From contig CALUDF010000012.1 in assembly GCA_943914745.1 (NCBI GenBank), positions 1 through 21,164 on the forward strand: 21,164 bases of DNA. The letters run 5' to 3'. The notes under the pieces were generated by a model. That model worked only from the letters and a program-made list of their open reading frames with translations. It was not told the origin of the DNA and did no database searches. Made by a program: the position numbers and the translations under genes. This DNA is from an uncultured Bacteriovorax sp. (GTDB taxonomy: Bacteria > Bdellovibrionota > Bacteriovoracia > Bacteriovoracales > Bacteriovoracaceae). How positions within the stretch are numbered: position 1 is the first letter of the stretch; every line of letters begins with the position of its first letter. Shown here piece after piece: positions 1-7,448 of the stretch.

Positions 1-168
1 GGGCGAGTGAACTACCTTTTGGGTCAGGCAATGGTGGCCAATCAGAAATTTAAGGAAGGAAGAGAGATCTTTACTTCTTTAGTCAATGACAAAGGCACTT
101 CGGATTACTTGAGAGAGCTAGCGAAAAGTGAACTTGGTTTATTAAATCTTAAAGAAAGAACTTTATAA
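1..168 (+). CDS. C-terminal fragment of a TPR-like protein (5' end outside window)
   Basis: An open frame runs from base 1 to a TAA at 166-168 and encodes the last 55 residues of a protein that begins upstream of the window. The stretch YLLGQAMVANQKFKEGREIF has the spacing of a tetratricopeptide helix pair (L-G-x-A, then N-x-x-F-x-E-G-x-x-x-F), and a second helix follows (residues about 36-50, LRELAKSELGLL). This suggests a TPR protein used for protein-protein contact; the partner is unknown. It lies 43 bases before the regulator start on the same strand, so it may be the upstream gene of the same transcript. Too little is visible to say more. Confidence 0.6.
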   Translation, partial: GRVNYLLGQAMVANQKFKEGREIFTSLVNDKGTSDYLRELAKSELGLLNLKERTL

Positions 169-171
169 ATA

Positions 172-187
172 GCTTCAGGATGGAAGC
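172..187 (+). promoter_or_regulatory. Hairpin with AGGATG loop, candidate CsrA site (distal)
   Basis: A perfect 5-bp stem GCTTC/GAAGC encloses the loop AGGATG, 24 nt before the start codon of the regulator. It is too far upstream to be that gene's ribosome binding site. CsrA/RsmA proteins recognise a GGA in a short hairpin loop, often as a pair of sites; a second such hairpin lies at 198-210. Function is inferred. Confidence 0.4.
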
Positions 188-197
188 GAGATTCGTA

Positions 198-210
198 TGA
201 CAGGAGGTCA
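198..210 (+). promoter_or_regulatory. Hairpin presenting the Shine-Dalgarno AGGAG in its loop, candidate CsrA site (proximal)
   Basis: TGAC (198-201) pairs perfectly with GTCA (207-210) around the loop AGGAG. The sequence AGGAGG at 202-207 is the ribosome binding site for the ATG at 212. This decides the start: the ATG at 197 would place the best Shine-Dalgarno sequence inside the coding region. GGA in a loop over the ribosome binding site, 25 nt after another GGA loop, matches dual-site CsrA repression. The stem is short. Confidence 0.4.
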
Positions 211-211
211 G

Positions 212-1141
212 ATGGAAGCGATTAGGGTAGAACTTTTTGGAACAGATGTTAGAGTAGAAAGAGCTGTTCAGCAGGCAAGAAACTTATCTGTTAGCAAAGC
301 TGCCGTATTAGTTGTTGGCGAAAATGGTGTTGGTAAAAGAACTCTAGGCCGCTACATCCACGAAAATTCAGGAAGATCAGCTCAAGCATTCGAGCTTGTA
401 GACTGCTCACTTCCAGCACAAGAAGTAGAAAACCGTATTCTTGGGCACAGAGACAATGCAACTGGAAGATTCAACAAGGGAATCCTTGAAGCGGCCAACA
501 GAGGAACTGTTGTTTTCGCCAACATTGACTGCCTTGATGAAGAATTCCAAAAAAGACTTCACAAAATCATCAACGAACTTGAAGACTATGATATCGATGT
601 CCGCTTAATCGCAACAACGACAAAGAACCTTTCTAAGCTTGTTGGAGCGGGAAGATTCTACCGTGGATTATACACAATTTTTGCTAACAACGCTGTGACA
701 ATCCCAGCACTTCGTGAAAGACAAGAAGATCTTGAGCGTCTTGCCCGTCACTTCATGAGTGAAATGGCCGATAGCCAAGCTGTAGAAATCGATTCAATCG
801 CAATGGACAGAATCAATTCTCACTACTGGGCAAACAACATTCACGAACTAAAGCAAGTGATCTCAAGCTCAATCTCAAATAACTCATCTCTTCTTGATGA
901 AAGCGCATACGAAGTCTCTGACAAAAAATCAGTTAATTTCCTAAGTGAAGACGACTCTGACGGAGTGAGATTAATGTCGCTTAAGGATGCTGAAAAGCTT
1001 CTTATCAAAAAAGCGCTTATCCACACTTCAGAAAACAGAACTCAGGCTGCAAAGATCCTTGGTGTGTCTATCAGAACGCTAAGAAACAAGATCAATGAGT
1101 ACAGAACTGAAGGATCGTCATACTTTGTTAATTTACGTTAA
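212..1141 (+). CDS. Degenerate sigma-54-activator-like AAA+ protein with Fis-type HTH, probable flagellar regulator
   Basis: This 309-residue protein has the layout of NtrC-class activators without a receiver domain: an AAA+ module (about 8-230) and a C-terminal Fis-type helix-turn-helix (about 258-297, with NRTQAAKILGVSIRTLRNKI). Walker A is intact (GENGVGK, 36-42). Other key parts are not. The GAFTGA loop that contacts sigma-54 is replaced by RDNATGRF (80-87). The Walker B acidic pair is replaced by AN in GTVVFANID. The arginine-finger segment reads GRFYRGLYTIF, and the sensor II NVREL is NIHEL. It therefore probably cannot hydrolyse ATP or activate sigma-54 in the usual way, and may act as a DNA-binding repressor or a sigma-70-type regulator, as TyrR-like members of this family do. 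It precedes flgB by 22 bases. Start chosen at 212 because AGGAGG lies at 202-207; the in-frame ATG at 197 is the alternative. Confidence 0.85.
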   Translation: MEAIRVELFGTDVRVERAVQQARNLSVSKAAVLVVGENGVGKRTLGRYIHENSGRSAQAFELVDCSLPAQEVENRILGHRDNATGRFNKGILEAANRGTVVFANIDCLDEEFQKRLHKIINELEDYDIDVRLIATTTKNLSKLVGAGRFYRGLYTIFANNAVTIPALRERQEDLERLARHFMSEMADSQAVEIDSIAMDRINSHYWANNIHELKQVISSSISNNSSLLDESAYEVSDKKSVNFLSEDDSDGVRLMSLKDAEKLLIKKALIHTSENRTQAAKILGVSIRTLRNKINEYRTEGSSYFVNLR

Positions 1142-1163
1142 TTAAGGAAGAGGAGAAGGGATC

Positions 1164-1571
1164 ATGGAGATTAACGATAAGACAATGCAGGCCCTACAAG
1201 CGTCGCTGAAATTCAGACAGCTTCGTCAGGAGTTACATGCATCAAATATCGCTAATGCTGAAACTCCAGGATACAAAACAAAGAAACTTGATTTCGAAGA
1301 TGCTTTGGCCCGCGCTCTGGATACGGATGACCAATTAAAAATGAGAACTACCGACTCCAAGCATTTCAATGTTGGAGGCGGTGGTTTTAATAATTTACAG
1401 CCAGAGATTTACGAAGAATCAAACGGAATCGTAGATCCAACTGGAAACACTGTTGACCGCGACCAAGAGATGGCAGAAATGGCAGAAAACAAAGTTATGT
1501 ACGATGCCACTGTTCAGCTCATTAACAAAAAACTTGGCCTACTGAAGTACGCCATTGGTTCTGGGCAATAA
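1164..1571 (+). CDS. flgB: Flagellar proximal rod protein FlgB
   Basis: FlgB forms part of the proximal rod of the flagellar basal body and is exported by the flagellar type III system. The 135-residue product is of normal length. It carries the rod/hook N-terminal signature (LRQELHASNIANAETPGYKT, residues 20-39) and the C-terminal amphipathic helix (MAENKVMYDATVQLINKKLG) typical of FlgB. The purine-rich GGAAGAGGAGAAGGGA just upstream supplies the ribosome binding site. It is followed after 10 bases by flgC, with which it forms the rod together with FliE. Confidence 0.96.
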   Translation: MEINDKTMQALQASLKFRQLRQELHASNIANAETPGYKTKKLDFEDALARALDTDDQLKMRTTDSKHFNVGGGGFNNLQPEIYEESNGIVDPTGNTVDRDQEMAEMAENKVMYDATVQLINKKLGLLKYAIGSGQ

Positions 1572-1581
1572 GGGGGGATGA

Positions 1582-2022
1582 ATGGATTTATTGACTAGCT
1601 TAAAAATTAGCTCATCGGGACTGGCCGCTAACAAAAAAAGAATGGGAGCGATCACGTCTAACATTGCCAATGCCCAGACGACAAGAACAGCTGAAGGTGG
1701 ACCTTATCAACCAAAAGAAGTGGTTTTCGGGTCAGAGCCGGCAAGAGAGAATTTTGCAGAGATTTTAGAAGGCGAGCTGGAAGAAAAAGCGCAGGCCGTT
1801 CACGCAACGGAAATCGCTAATAGCAAAAAGCCACCTATTATGAAATATGAACCAAACCACCCGGATGCTAACGCCGAAGGATACGTGGCTTACCCAAACA
1901 TCAACACGATGGAAGAGATGGCCAATATGATTGAGGCCTCAAGGGCCTATGAAGCCAACATCAATGCCATGAATACGGCAAAGAGTATGGCGATTAAAGA
2001 TTTAGAGATTGGAAGAAACTAA
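1582..2022 (+). CDS. flgC: Flagellar proximal rod protein FlgC
   Basis: FlgC is the second proximal rod subunit. The 146-residue protein begins with the rod/hook signature (LKISSSGLAANKKRMGAITS then NIANAQTTR, about residues 7-35) and ends with the canonical FlgC C-terminal segment (NINTMEEMANMIEASRAYEA then NINAMNTAKSMAIKDLEIGR). The ribosome binding site AAGGGGGG sits in the 10-base gap after flgB. It is exported without a cleaved signal peptide and assembles onto the MS ring via FliE. Confidence 0.97.
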   Translation: MDLLTSLKISSSGLAANKKRMGAITSNIANAQTTRTAEGGPYQPKEVVFGSEPARENFAEILEGELEEKAQAVHATEIANSKKPPIMKYEPNHPDANAEGYVAYPNINTMEEMANMIEASRAYEANINAMNTAKSMAIKDLEIGRN

Positions 2023-2051
2023 TTTAAATAAGTAAGTGCAGGAGCGAATGT

Positions 2052-2417
2052 ATGTCGATTGAAAACCTAGGGAACATGAACAAGATGCTATCAAATTATA
2101 GCACTCAGGATTGGACGAAAAGTGCGTCGATTGACCAAGCGAGCCTTCCTAACTTCAACGAACTGACGGCTGGGAAAGCTCAAGGTGCAGCAGCTCCTCA
2201 GAGTTTTTCTGAAATCATGGCTTCATCTCTTGCCGAAGTAAACAGCATGCAGGTTGAGGCCAATAAAGCGATTCAAAAACTCGCTTCAGGACAAACAAAG
2301 AACATTAGTGAAACAATGCTTGCGGTAGAGAATGCAGAGATCGCTTTTAAGACGATGAACCAAGTACGTATGAAGGTTATCGAAGCTTACAAAGAGATCA
2401 TGAGAATGCAGATGTGA
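2052..2417 (+). CDS. fliE: Flagellar hook-basal body complex protein FliE
   Basis: FliE links the MS ring (FliF) to the rod. The 121-residue product has a variable N-terminal half and the conserved C-terminal FliE helix (TMLAVENAEIAFKTMNQVRM followed by KVIEAYKEIMRMQM), which matches the family closely. It starts 29 bases after flgC with GCAGGAG as ribosome binding site. It is slightly longer at the N terminus than the usual family member of about 100 residues. The 82-base gap after it, before fliF, is the longest gap in this part of the operon. Confidence 0.96.
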   Translation: MSIENLGNMNKMLSNYSTQDWTKSASIDQASLPNFNELTAGKAQGAAAPQSFSEIMASSLAEVNSMQVEANKAIQKLASGQTKNISETMLAVENAEIAFKTMNQVRMKVIEAYKEIMRMQM

Positions 2418-2458
2418 TTTTTTTTGGCGCTGGTTACTTGGTTACGAGGACGATATAG

Positions 2459-2479
2459 GGTTTCATAGGATGTGAAATC
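2459..2479 (+). promoter_or_regulatory. Hairpin with TAGGATG loop in the fliF leader, candidate CsrA site
   Basis: Bases 2459-2465 (GGTTTCA) pair with 2473-2479 (TGAAATC): seven pairs including one G-U, with loop TAGGATG. It ends 20 bases before the TTG start of fliF, upstream of the true ribosome binding site AGGAGG at 2488-2493, so the loop is not a ribosome binding site. The sequence AGGATGT matches the 3' core of the CsrA consensus. Just upstream, TGGTTACT TGGTTACG is a short tandem repeat (about 2431-2446) of unknown meaning. Function is inferred. Confidence 0.4.
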
Positions 2480-2499
2480 AGATTATCAGGAGGATTCCC

Positions 2500-4188
2500 T
2501 TGCAAGATATTTTGGAAAAAATTGTTCGAAACTTCAAAGAGTTTTTTAATGGTTTAGATACCACTAAGAAATTTGGTTTCATTGTTGTGGCTTGCTTAAT
2601 CATGGCAGCGATGACAGGGATTGTTGTTTGGGCCTCTAAGACAAGATATGACGTTCTTTACAGCGACCTGAATAAAGAAGACGCAAGAAAGATTGCCATC
2701 ATTCTTGAAGAAAAGAAAATCCCATACCAAACATCAAATGACGGAAAAACGATTTCGATCCCGGAAGATTTAGTTGGAGTCTGGCGCCTTGAAATCGCGA
2801 AGCTTGGAACAAGTTTCTCTGGAACAGTTGGATATGAAGTTTTTGATAAGCAATCATTTGGAACGACAAGTTTCGTTCAAAAAGTAAATAAGCAAAGAGC
2901 TCTTGAAGGAGAGCTGGTTAAGTCGATTATGTACATCCAAGGTGTAAAGCGCGCCCGAGTGCACATCACCATCCCTGAGTCATCTCCATTTGTCGCAGAA
3001 AAGAAAGCACCTTCAGCTTCAGTTGTTCTTGAACTCAATAACGGAGTTTCATTAACTACTGCTGAAATTAAAGGGGTGGCTTCTCTTGTTGCTTCTTCTG
3101 TTGAAGAAATGAGATCTGAAAACGTTGTCATCCTAGATGACCGCGGAAAGAAACTCTCTGAGAACATCGGAGACCCGATGACCGCGACAACGGCGAATAG
3201 ACTTGCCCTTGAAGCTCAATTAAACCAAAAATACGAAAGACAGATCGAAGACATCCTAAGCAAGGTTGTGGGAGACGGGAAAGTTGTCGCAAAAGTAACT
3301 GTTGATTTGGATTTCACTGAAGCCGTCTCAACTGAAACATCTTATGATAACGAAAACGCGGCAGTTGTTTCAGAAGTAAAGAACTCACAGAACTTAGCTG
3401 GTTCTCGTCCATCACCGCAAGGAATGGTTGGAGCGCGCGCTAATCTTCCAGGTGAAGAGCCACAACCAGGTGTTGCAGAAACTAAAAACAACGTGACAAA
3501 AGAGCTTACAACAAGAAACTTCAACGTTCCGACAAAGGTCACTCAGTCAAAAAAACCAGCGGCAAGTGTAAAAGCGATTTCAGCTGCGGTCATGATTGAT
3601 GGAAAGAGAGTGGCCGTACTAGATGAAAATGGGGCCGCTCAACTTGATAAACAGGGAAATCCTGTGATGAAGTATGAGAAATGGTCAGCTGCAGATCTGG
3701 AAAATTTCCAGCAAATCGTAGCTAGCACACTTGGAACAAGTGACAAGCGTGGTGACAAGCTGATCATTAAGAACATGGAATTTGCTAGAGAAGACATGAC
3801 AGTGGCCGATGCGATCCTAAAAGAGCAGGCTAACCGTGAACTTATCAGAAACATCGTGAAGTACCTGGCCGTGGGACTTACGATTTCATTATTCTTCTTC
3901 CTGGTGGTTCGTCCTTTCATCCAATGGGTTACGGACAACACGATCGAGACGGTGGAAGACTTCTTACCTCGCACACTTGAGGAACTTGAAAAAGTCCAGG
4001 CGAACCAACGCCTTCCAGGTCTTGAGGACGCTCTTCCGCAGATTGAAGAAAAACTTAACCCTGAGAAGATTGAAGGGAACATGCTTCGTGAGAAAATCAT
4101 TGCTCTGGTTGAAAACAACCCAGGTAAGGCAGCTCAGATTATCCACGAGATGATTCACTCGTCTGAATCAGATAAACAAATTGCTTAA
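2500..4188 (+). CDS. fliF: Flagellar MS-ring protein FliF
   Basis: FliF builds the MS ring in the inner membrane, the platform for rod, export gate and switch. The 562-residue length is typical. A first membrane segment lies at about 26-46, followed by the YscJ/FliF ring-building domains (YDVLYSDLNKEDARKIAIIL; later LEGELVKSIMYIQGVKRARV). A low-complexity periplasmic loop follows, then a second membrane segment at about 449-470 (VGLTISLFFFLVVRPFI). A cytoplasmic tail ends in the FliG-binding region (IIALVENNPGKAAQIIHEMI). The start is a TTG with AGGAGG six bases upstream (2488-2493); no better ATG exists in frame before the first domain. The rare start codon, together with the hairpin upstream, hints at controlled translation. 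Confidence 0.97.
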   Translation: MQDILEKIVRNFKEFFNGLDTTKKFGFIVVACLIMAAMTGIVVWASKTRYDVLYSDLNKEDARKIAIILEEKKIPYQTSNDGKTISIPEDLVGVWRLEIAKLGTSFSGTVGYEVFDKQSFGTTSFVQKVNKQRALEGELVKSIMYIQGVKRARVHITIPESSPFVAEKKAPSASVVLELNNGVSLTTAEIKGVASLVASSVEEMRSENVVILDDRGKKLSENIGDPMTATTANRLALEAQLNQKYERQIEDILSKVVGDGKVVAKVTVDLDFTEAVSTETSYDNENAAVVSEVKNSQNLAGSRPSPQGMVGARANLPGEEPQPGVAETKNNVTKELTTRNFNVPTKVTQSKKPAASVKAISAAVMIDGKRVAVLDENGAAQLDKQGNPVMKYEKWSAADLENFQQIVASTLGTSDKRGDKLIIKNMEFAREDMTVADAILKEQANRELIRNIVKYLAVGLTISLFFFLVVRPFIQWVTDNTIETVEDFLPRTLEELEKVQANQRLPGLEDALPQIEEKLNPEKIEGNMLREKIIALVENNPGKAAQIIHEMIHSSESDKQIA

Positions 4189-4196
4189 TTAAATCC

Positions 4197-4210
4197 TTAT
4201 TGAGGAATAA
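4197..4210 (+). promoter_or_regulatory. Weak A/T hairpin holding the fliG Shine-Dalgarno in its loop
   Basis: TTATT (4197-4201) can pair with AATAA (4206-4210) around GAGG, part of the fliG ribosome binding site GAGGA; the start codon follows at 4214. The stem is all A-T with a 4-nt loop, so it is marginal. It is listed because it resembles the GGA-loop hairpins elsewhere in the operon. Confidence 0.2.
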
Positions 4211-4213
4211 AAA

Positions 4214-5251
4214 ATGGCTGCTAGCGAAAACCAATTAGATCCCGACACAGAGTATGGCCTCTTAAATGGCCAAGACAGGGCCGGACTTCTTCTAAGTTCA
4301 CTGGGAATGAACATTACCCAGCTTATCTTTCAAAACATGAAAGATAATGACGTTAAGAGAATGATCAACGCCATGTCGAACGTTAAGCGTGCTCCGATCT
4401 GGATGGTTAAGAGAGTCCTTGAAGATTTCTATAAGCAGCTAAACGAAGAAAACGACCTACTATTTGCGGAAAACCGCGGACGCGATTTCATCATCAACAC
4501 TCTTGGTGAAGACAGAGCAAAACAACTTCTTGGACAAATCGTAGAAGTTGGACAATCAAATACACTTGAATCCCTTGAACTGGTAGATACGAGAACATTA
4601 TCAAACTTCCTAATCAACGAGCACCCGCAGACAATCGCGCTTATCGTTGCTCACCTTGCACCAGAAAGAAAGGTAGACGTTCTAAGACGTCTTCCTGAAG
4701 GTCTGCAAGCTGAAGTTGTTCTTCGTGTTGCCAACCTTGACTACGTCTCTCCTGAGCTTATCTCTCAGCTTGACGACGTCCTTAAAACTGAGCTCTCGAC
4801 TCTTGGGTCTATCGACACTAACCAGCTTGGTGGTGTTGAACCGATCGCTGATATGCTTAACCTTATGGATAAAAACACTGAGAAGAACATCATGTCTCGT
4901 GTTGAAGAAAAGGATCCAGAGCTTGCTGAAGAGATCAGAAAACTCATGTTTACTTTCGAAGACCTTCTTTATGTCGATGACAAAGGTATCCAGAACCTTC
5001 TTCGCGAAGTGGACAACGGCAAACTTGTTATTGCAATGAAGACGGCACCAGACGAAATCAAGCAAAAGCTATTTAAGAACATGTCAAACAGAGCGGCTAC
5101 GCTCTTAAGGGAAGATCTTGAGGCCCTTGGACCTACTAAGCTTTCAGATGTTGAAAAAGCGCAGGCTGAAATGGTTGCTAAGGTTAAGGAGCTTGAAGGT
5201 CAAGGTAAAGCCTTTATCGCCCGCGGCTCTGATGGTGACTCTCTCGTTTAA
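4214..5251 (+). CDS. fliG: Flagellar motor switch protein FliG
   Basis: FliG sits under the MS ring, binds FliF with its N-terminal domain and transmits torque from the stator with its C-terminal domain. The 345-residue protein has the expected three parts: N-terminal domain (DRAGLLLSSLG and following), middle domain with the EHPQ motif (about 136-139, EHPQTIALIVAHL), and C-terminal domain with the charged torque helix (FEDLLYVDDKGIQNLLREVD). The ribosome binding site GAGGA is eight bases before the ATG. The C-terminal tail after the torque domain (GQGKAFIARGSDGDSLV) is a little longer than in enteric FliG. Confidence 0.97.
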   Translation: MAASENQLDPDTEYGLLNGQDRAGLLLSSLGMNITQLIFQNMKDNDVKRMINAMSNVKRAPIWMVKRVLEDFYKQLNEENDLLFAENRGRDFIINTLGEDRAKQLLGQIVEVGQSNTLESLELVDTRTLSNFLINEHPQTIALIVAHLAPERKVDVLRRLPEGLQAEVVLRVANLDYVSPELISQLDDVLKTELSTLGSIDTNQLGGVEPIADMLNLMDKNTEKNIMSRVEEKDPELAEEIRKLMFTFEDLLYVDDKGIQNLLREVDNGKLVIAMKTAPDEIKQKLFKNMSNRAATLLREDLEALGPTKLSDVEKAQAEMVAKVKELEGQGKAFIARGSDGDSLV

Positions 5252-5275
5252 TGGTTTAGAAAAGGAATTTAAAAA

Positions 5276-6079
5276 ATGGTTAAGTCTACGGCAGAAGTAT
5301 CAGAATATAAGTTCCAAAACTTCACGGATGTTGAAGAGGGAAGTGAAGCCGTTAAGCTCTTTGAGTTTAAGCCGCTTCTCACTGCTGCTCAGACCATTGA
5401 GAAAAGTGAGTTCCAGAGAGTTATCAAGACTGAAAGAGAGTTCGCTAAGAACACTCAATTTAAGATTAACCCTATCGTTGAGAAGTTCCGTGGTCTAAGA
5501 GACCAGGAAGACCGTGAATATGAAGACCGCGTTGAAGAAGAGGTCAAAAGAAGAATCGCTGAAATCCAGGATGAAGCTTTTAAGGCTGGATTTGATGAAG
5601 GTGTTAACCAAGGTCGCGATGAAATCTTTGACCAGATGAGAAGTGCTGTGGATGAAAAACTGGAAGACTTCTCACAAATGGTGACTTCAGTTTTAAAGAC
5701 CCAGGAAGAAATCCTATCGAATCAAAAAACAGAAATGTACCAGCTTCTGAGAAACCTTTCAAAGTGGATTGTCCTAAGAGAGCTTCAGGACGATGGGAAA
5801 TACATTGAGAGACTTCTTGAGAAATTACTTTTGGAAATGCAGGCAAGACACAATCTTTTAATCCAGGTGAATGTGGATGACTTCGCGGCAATGCCTGAAG
5901 TCCTGGCCCATGTCCAAGGTCGCTTAGGTGAAATGAAAAACGTGAGAGTCGAAATGGACTCAACGGTTTCAACAAGAGGAATTGTAGTAGAGTCAGAAAA
6001 CGGAATCATCAACGCGACGATGGAAGAGCAATTCAAGTCGCTTGATAAGCTGTTTGAAGACGTACTGGCGAAAGTCTAA
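5276..6079 (+). CDS. fliH: Flagellar export apparatus regulator FliH
   Basis: FliH dimerises, binds the FliI ATPase and tethers it to the export gate and C ring. The 267-residue protein has a charged N-terminal region, then a long coiled coil of acidic and basic residues (about 70-120, with repeated E/D/R). A glycine-spaced stretch (FKAGFDEGVNQGRDEIFD) resembles the GxxxG-type repeats of FliH. A globular C-terminal domain follows (TEMYQLLRNLSKWIVLRELQ and onward). The N-terminal 60 residues are poorly conserved in the family. It lies between fliG (24-base gap) and fliI (12-base gap), the standard position. Confidence 0.93.
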   Translation: MVKSTAEVSEYKFQNFTDVEEGSEAVKLFEFKPLLTAAQTIEKSEFQRVIKTEREFAKNTQFKINPIVEKFRGLRDQEDREYEDRVEEEVKRRIAEIQDEAFKAGFDEGVNQGRDEIFDQMRSAVDEKLEDFSQMVTSVLKTQEEILSNQKTEMYQLLRNLSKWIVLRELQDDGKYIERLLEKLLLEMQARHNLLIQVNVDDFAAMPEVLAHVQGRLGEMKNVRVEMDSTVSTRGIVVESENGIINATMEEQFKSLDKLFEDVLAKV

Positions 6080-6091
6080 GGAGGAGGGGAA

Positions 6092-7441
6092 ATGGAAAAA
6101 AGTCTTGATCTCTCTTCAATCCATAAAAATTACGAATACGCTTCTCCTTTTCAAAAAATTGGAAAGGTGTTTGCCAATAAAGGGATGGTTTTTGAAATCA
6201 ACCTTCCGAAAGCTCCGATTGGGGCGAACGTTGAGTTCGTGACTGAGTTCGGGGATAAGTCACTAGGTGAAGTGGTGGGGATTAACGGGAATCGTTGTAT
6301 GGCCATGCCGTATGATGAACTCTCTGGGATTAATTCTGAGACGCGCGTTTACTTAAAAGATCTCACAACGACCATTAAAATTTCCCGTGGCTTCCTTGGC
6401 CGCGTTATTGATTTTCAGGGAAACCCAATTGATGGGAAAGGCCCGATTGAACAATCAGGTGTAGAAGCAAGAAGCATTTATGGAGTGGCCCTAAACCCAC
6501 TTCAAAGACCACCAATCAAAGATGCTCTGGATACAGGGATTCACGCCATCAACTGCTTTATGACTGCAGGAAAGGGCCAGCGTTTTGCCATTATGGCCGG
6601 ATCGGGGGTTGGTAAGTCGGTCACCATGGGTATGATTGCCCAGAACTCAAGTGCTGACATCAACGTGATTGCGCTCATCGGAGAGCGTGGTCGCGAGGTT
6701 TTAGAATTTATTGAACACGACCTTGGGCCAGAAGGCCTAAAGAAGTCAGTCGTTATTGTCGCAACATCTGATTCATCAGCACTCACCAGAACAAAGGCCG
6801 CTTATGTGGCGACGACTGTTGCGGAGTATTTCCGCGATCAAAATGCTGACGTTCTTCTCATGATGGACTCAATCACGCGTTTTGCTATGGCAAACCGTGA
6901 GATCTCTCTTTCTGCCGGTGAGCCACCAGGGCAAAAAGGGTATACGCCTTCTGTTTTTGCGAAACTTCCAAAGTTAATGGAAAGGGCAGGGACAAAGACC
7001 GGGGCCGGGTCAATCACGGGAGTCTACACCGTTCTCGTTGAAGGGGGCGACATGGATGAGCCTATTGCCGATGCGGTAAGAGCGATTGCCGACGGACACA
7101 TTATCTTATCAAGAGAGCTTGCCTCAAGAAACCAATTCCCGGCAATTGACGTCCTTGCATCTCTTTCGAGGGTAATGAGTAAAGTCGCTTCAAAAGAGCA
7201 CAGGATCGTCTCAAGTCACTTGAGAGATTTAATGGCCGCTTATAAGGCCAATGAAGACCTGATTAACGTAGGTGCTTATGCCAGAGGATCAAACCCTAAG
7301 GTCGATAAGGCGATGCTGATTTATGATGACCTGATGAATCTTTTAAAGCAGACACAGGGGATGACAGAGTTCCTGACAATTGATGCGCTTTTTGACCGCA
7401 TGGTTGAGATCGCAAGAAAAGCTGAAAACATTAATAAGTAA
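6092..7441 (+). CDS. fliI: Flagellum-specific ATPase FliI
   Basis: FliI is the hexameric ATPase of the flagellar type III export system, related to the F1 beta subunit. The 449-residue length is normal. Visible motifs are Walker A (GSGVGKS, about 169-175), the GERGRE catalytic motif (about 199-204) and Walker B (DVLLMMDSITR, about 252-262). Also present are the FliI signature GEPPGQKGYTPSVFAKLPKL and the late segment ILSRELASRNQFPAIDVLAS. A strong GGAGGAGGGG precedes the ATG. All catalytic motifs are intact, so it should be active. Confidence 0.98.
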   Translation: MEKSLDLSSIHKNYEYASPFQKIGKVFANKGMVFEINLPKAPIGANVEFVTEFGDKSLGEVVGINGNRCMAMPYDELSGINSETRVYLKDLTTTIKISRGFLGRVIDFQGNPIDGKGPIEQSGVEARSIYGVALNPLQRPPIKDALDTGIHAINCFMTAGKGQRFAIMAGSGVGKSVTMGMIAQNSSADINVIALIGERGREVLEFIEHDLGPEGLKKSVVIVATSDSSALTRTKAAYVATTVAEYFRDQNADVLLMMDSITRFAMANREISLSAGEPPGQKGYTPSVFAKLPKLMERAGTKTGAGSITGVYTVLVEGGDMDEPIADAVRAIADGHIILSRELASRNQFPAIDVLASLSRVMSKVASKEHRIVSSHLRDLMAAYKANEDLINVGAYARGSNPKVDKAMLIYDDLMNLLKQTQGMTEFLTIDALFDRMVEIARKAENINK

Positions 7442-7448
7442 AATATAG

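Noticed and set aside
197..211. Upstream ATG at 197 as start of the regulator
   Set aside because: AGGAGG at 202-207 would lie inside the coding region; the ATG at 212 is placed properly after it. Not fully excluded.
2417..2425. T8 run directly after the fliE stop as a terminator
   Set aside because: No convincing G/C stem precedes it (only ATCA/TGAT), and fliF continues the operon.
3639..4118. 159-codon open frame on the minus strand inside fliF
   Set aside because: It lies fully opposite a strongly conserved gene, its translation is rich in Ser, Arg and Phe with no recognisable domain, and codon pattern follows fliF.
4682..5065. 127-codon minus-strand frame opposite fliG, and a 107-codon plus-strand frame at 4716-5039
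   Set aside because: Both are shadows of fliG; compositions are skewed (L/S-rich) and no start signals are seen.
5118..5498. 126-codon plus-strand frame bridging fliG and fliH
   Set aside because: It overlaps both genes in another frame and is a low-complexity L/S/K/R sequence; fliG and fliH have clear starts and ends of their own.
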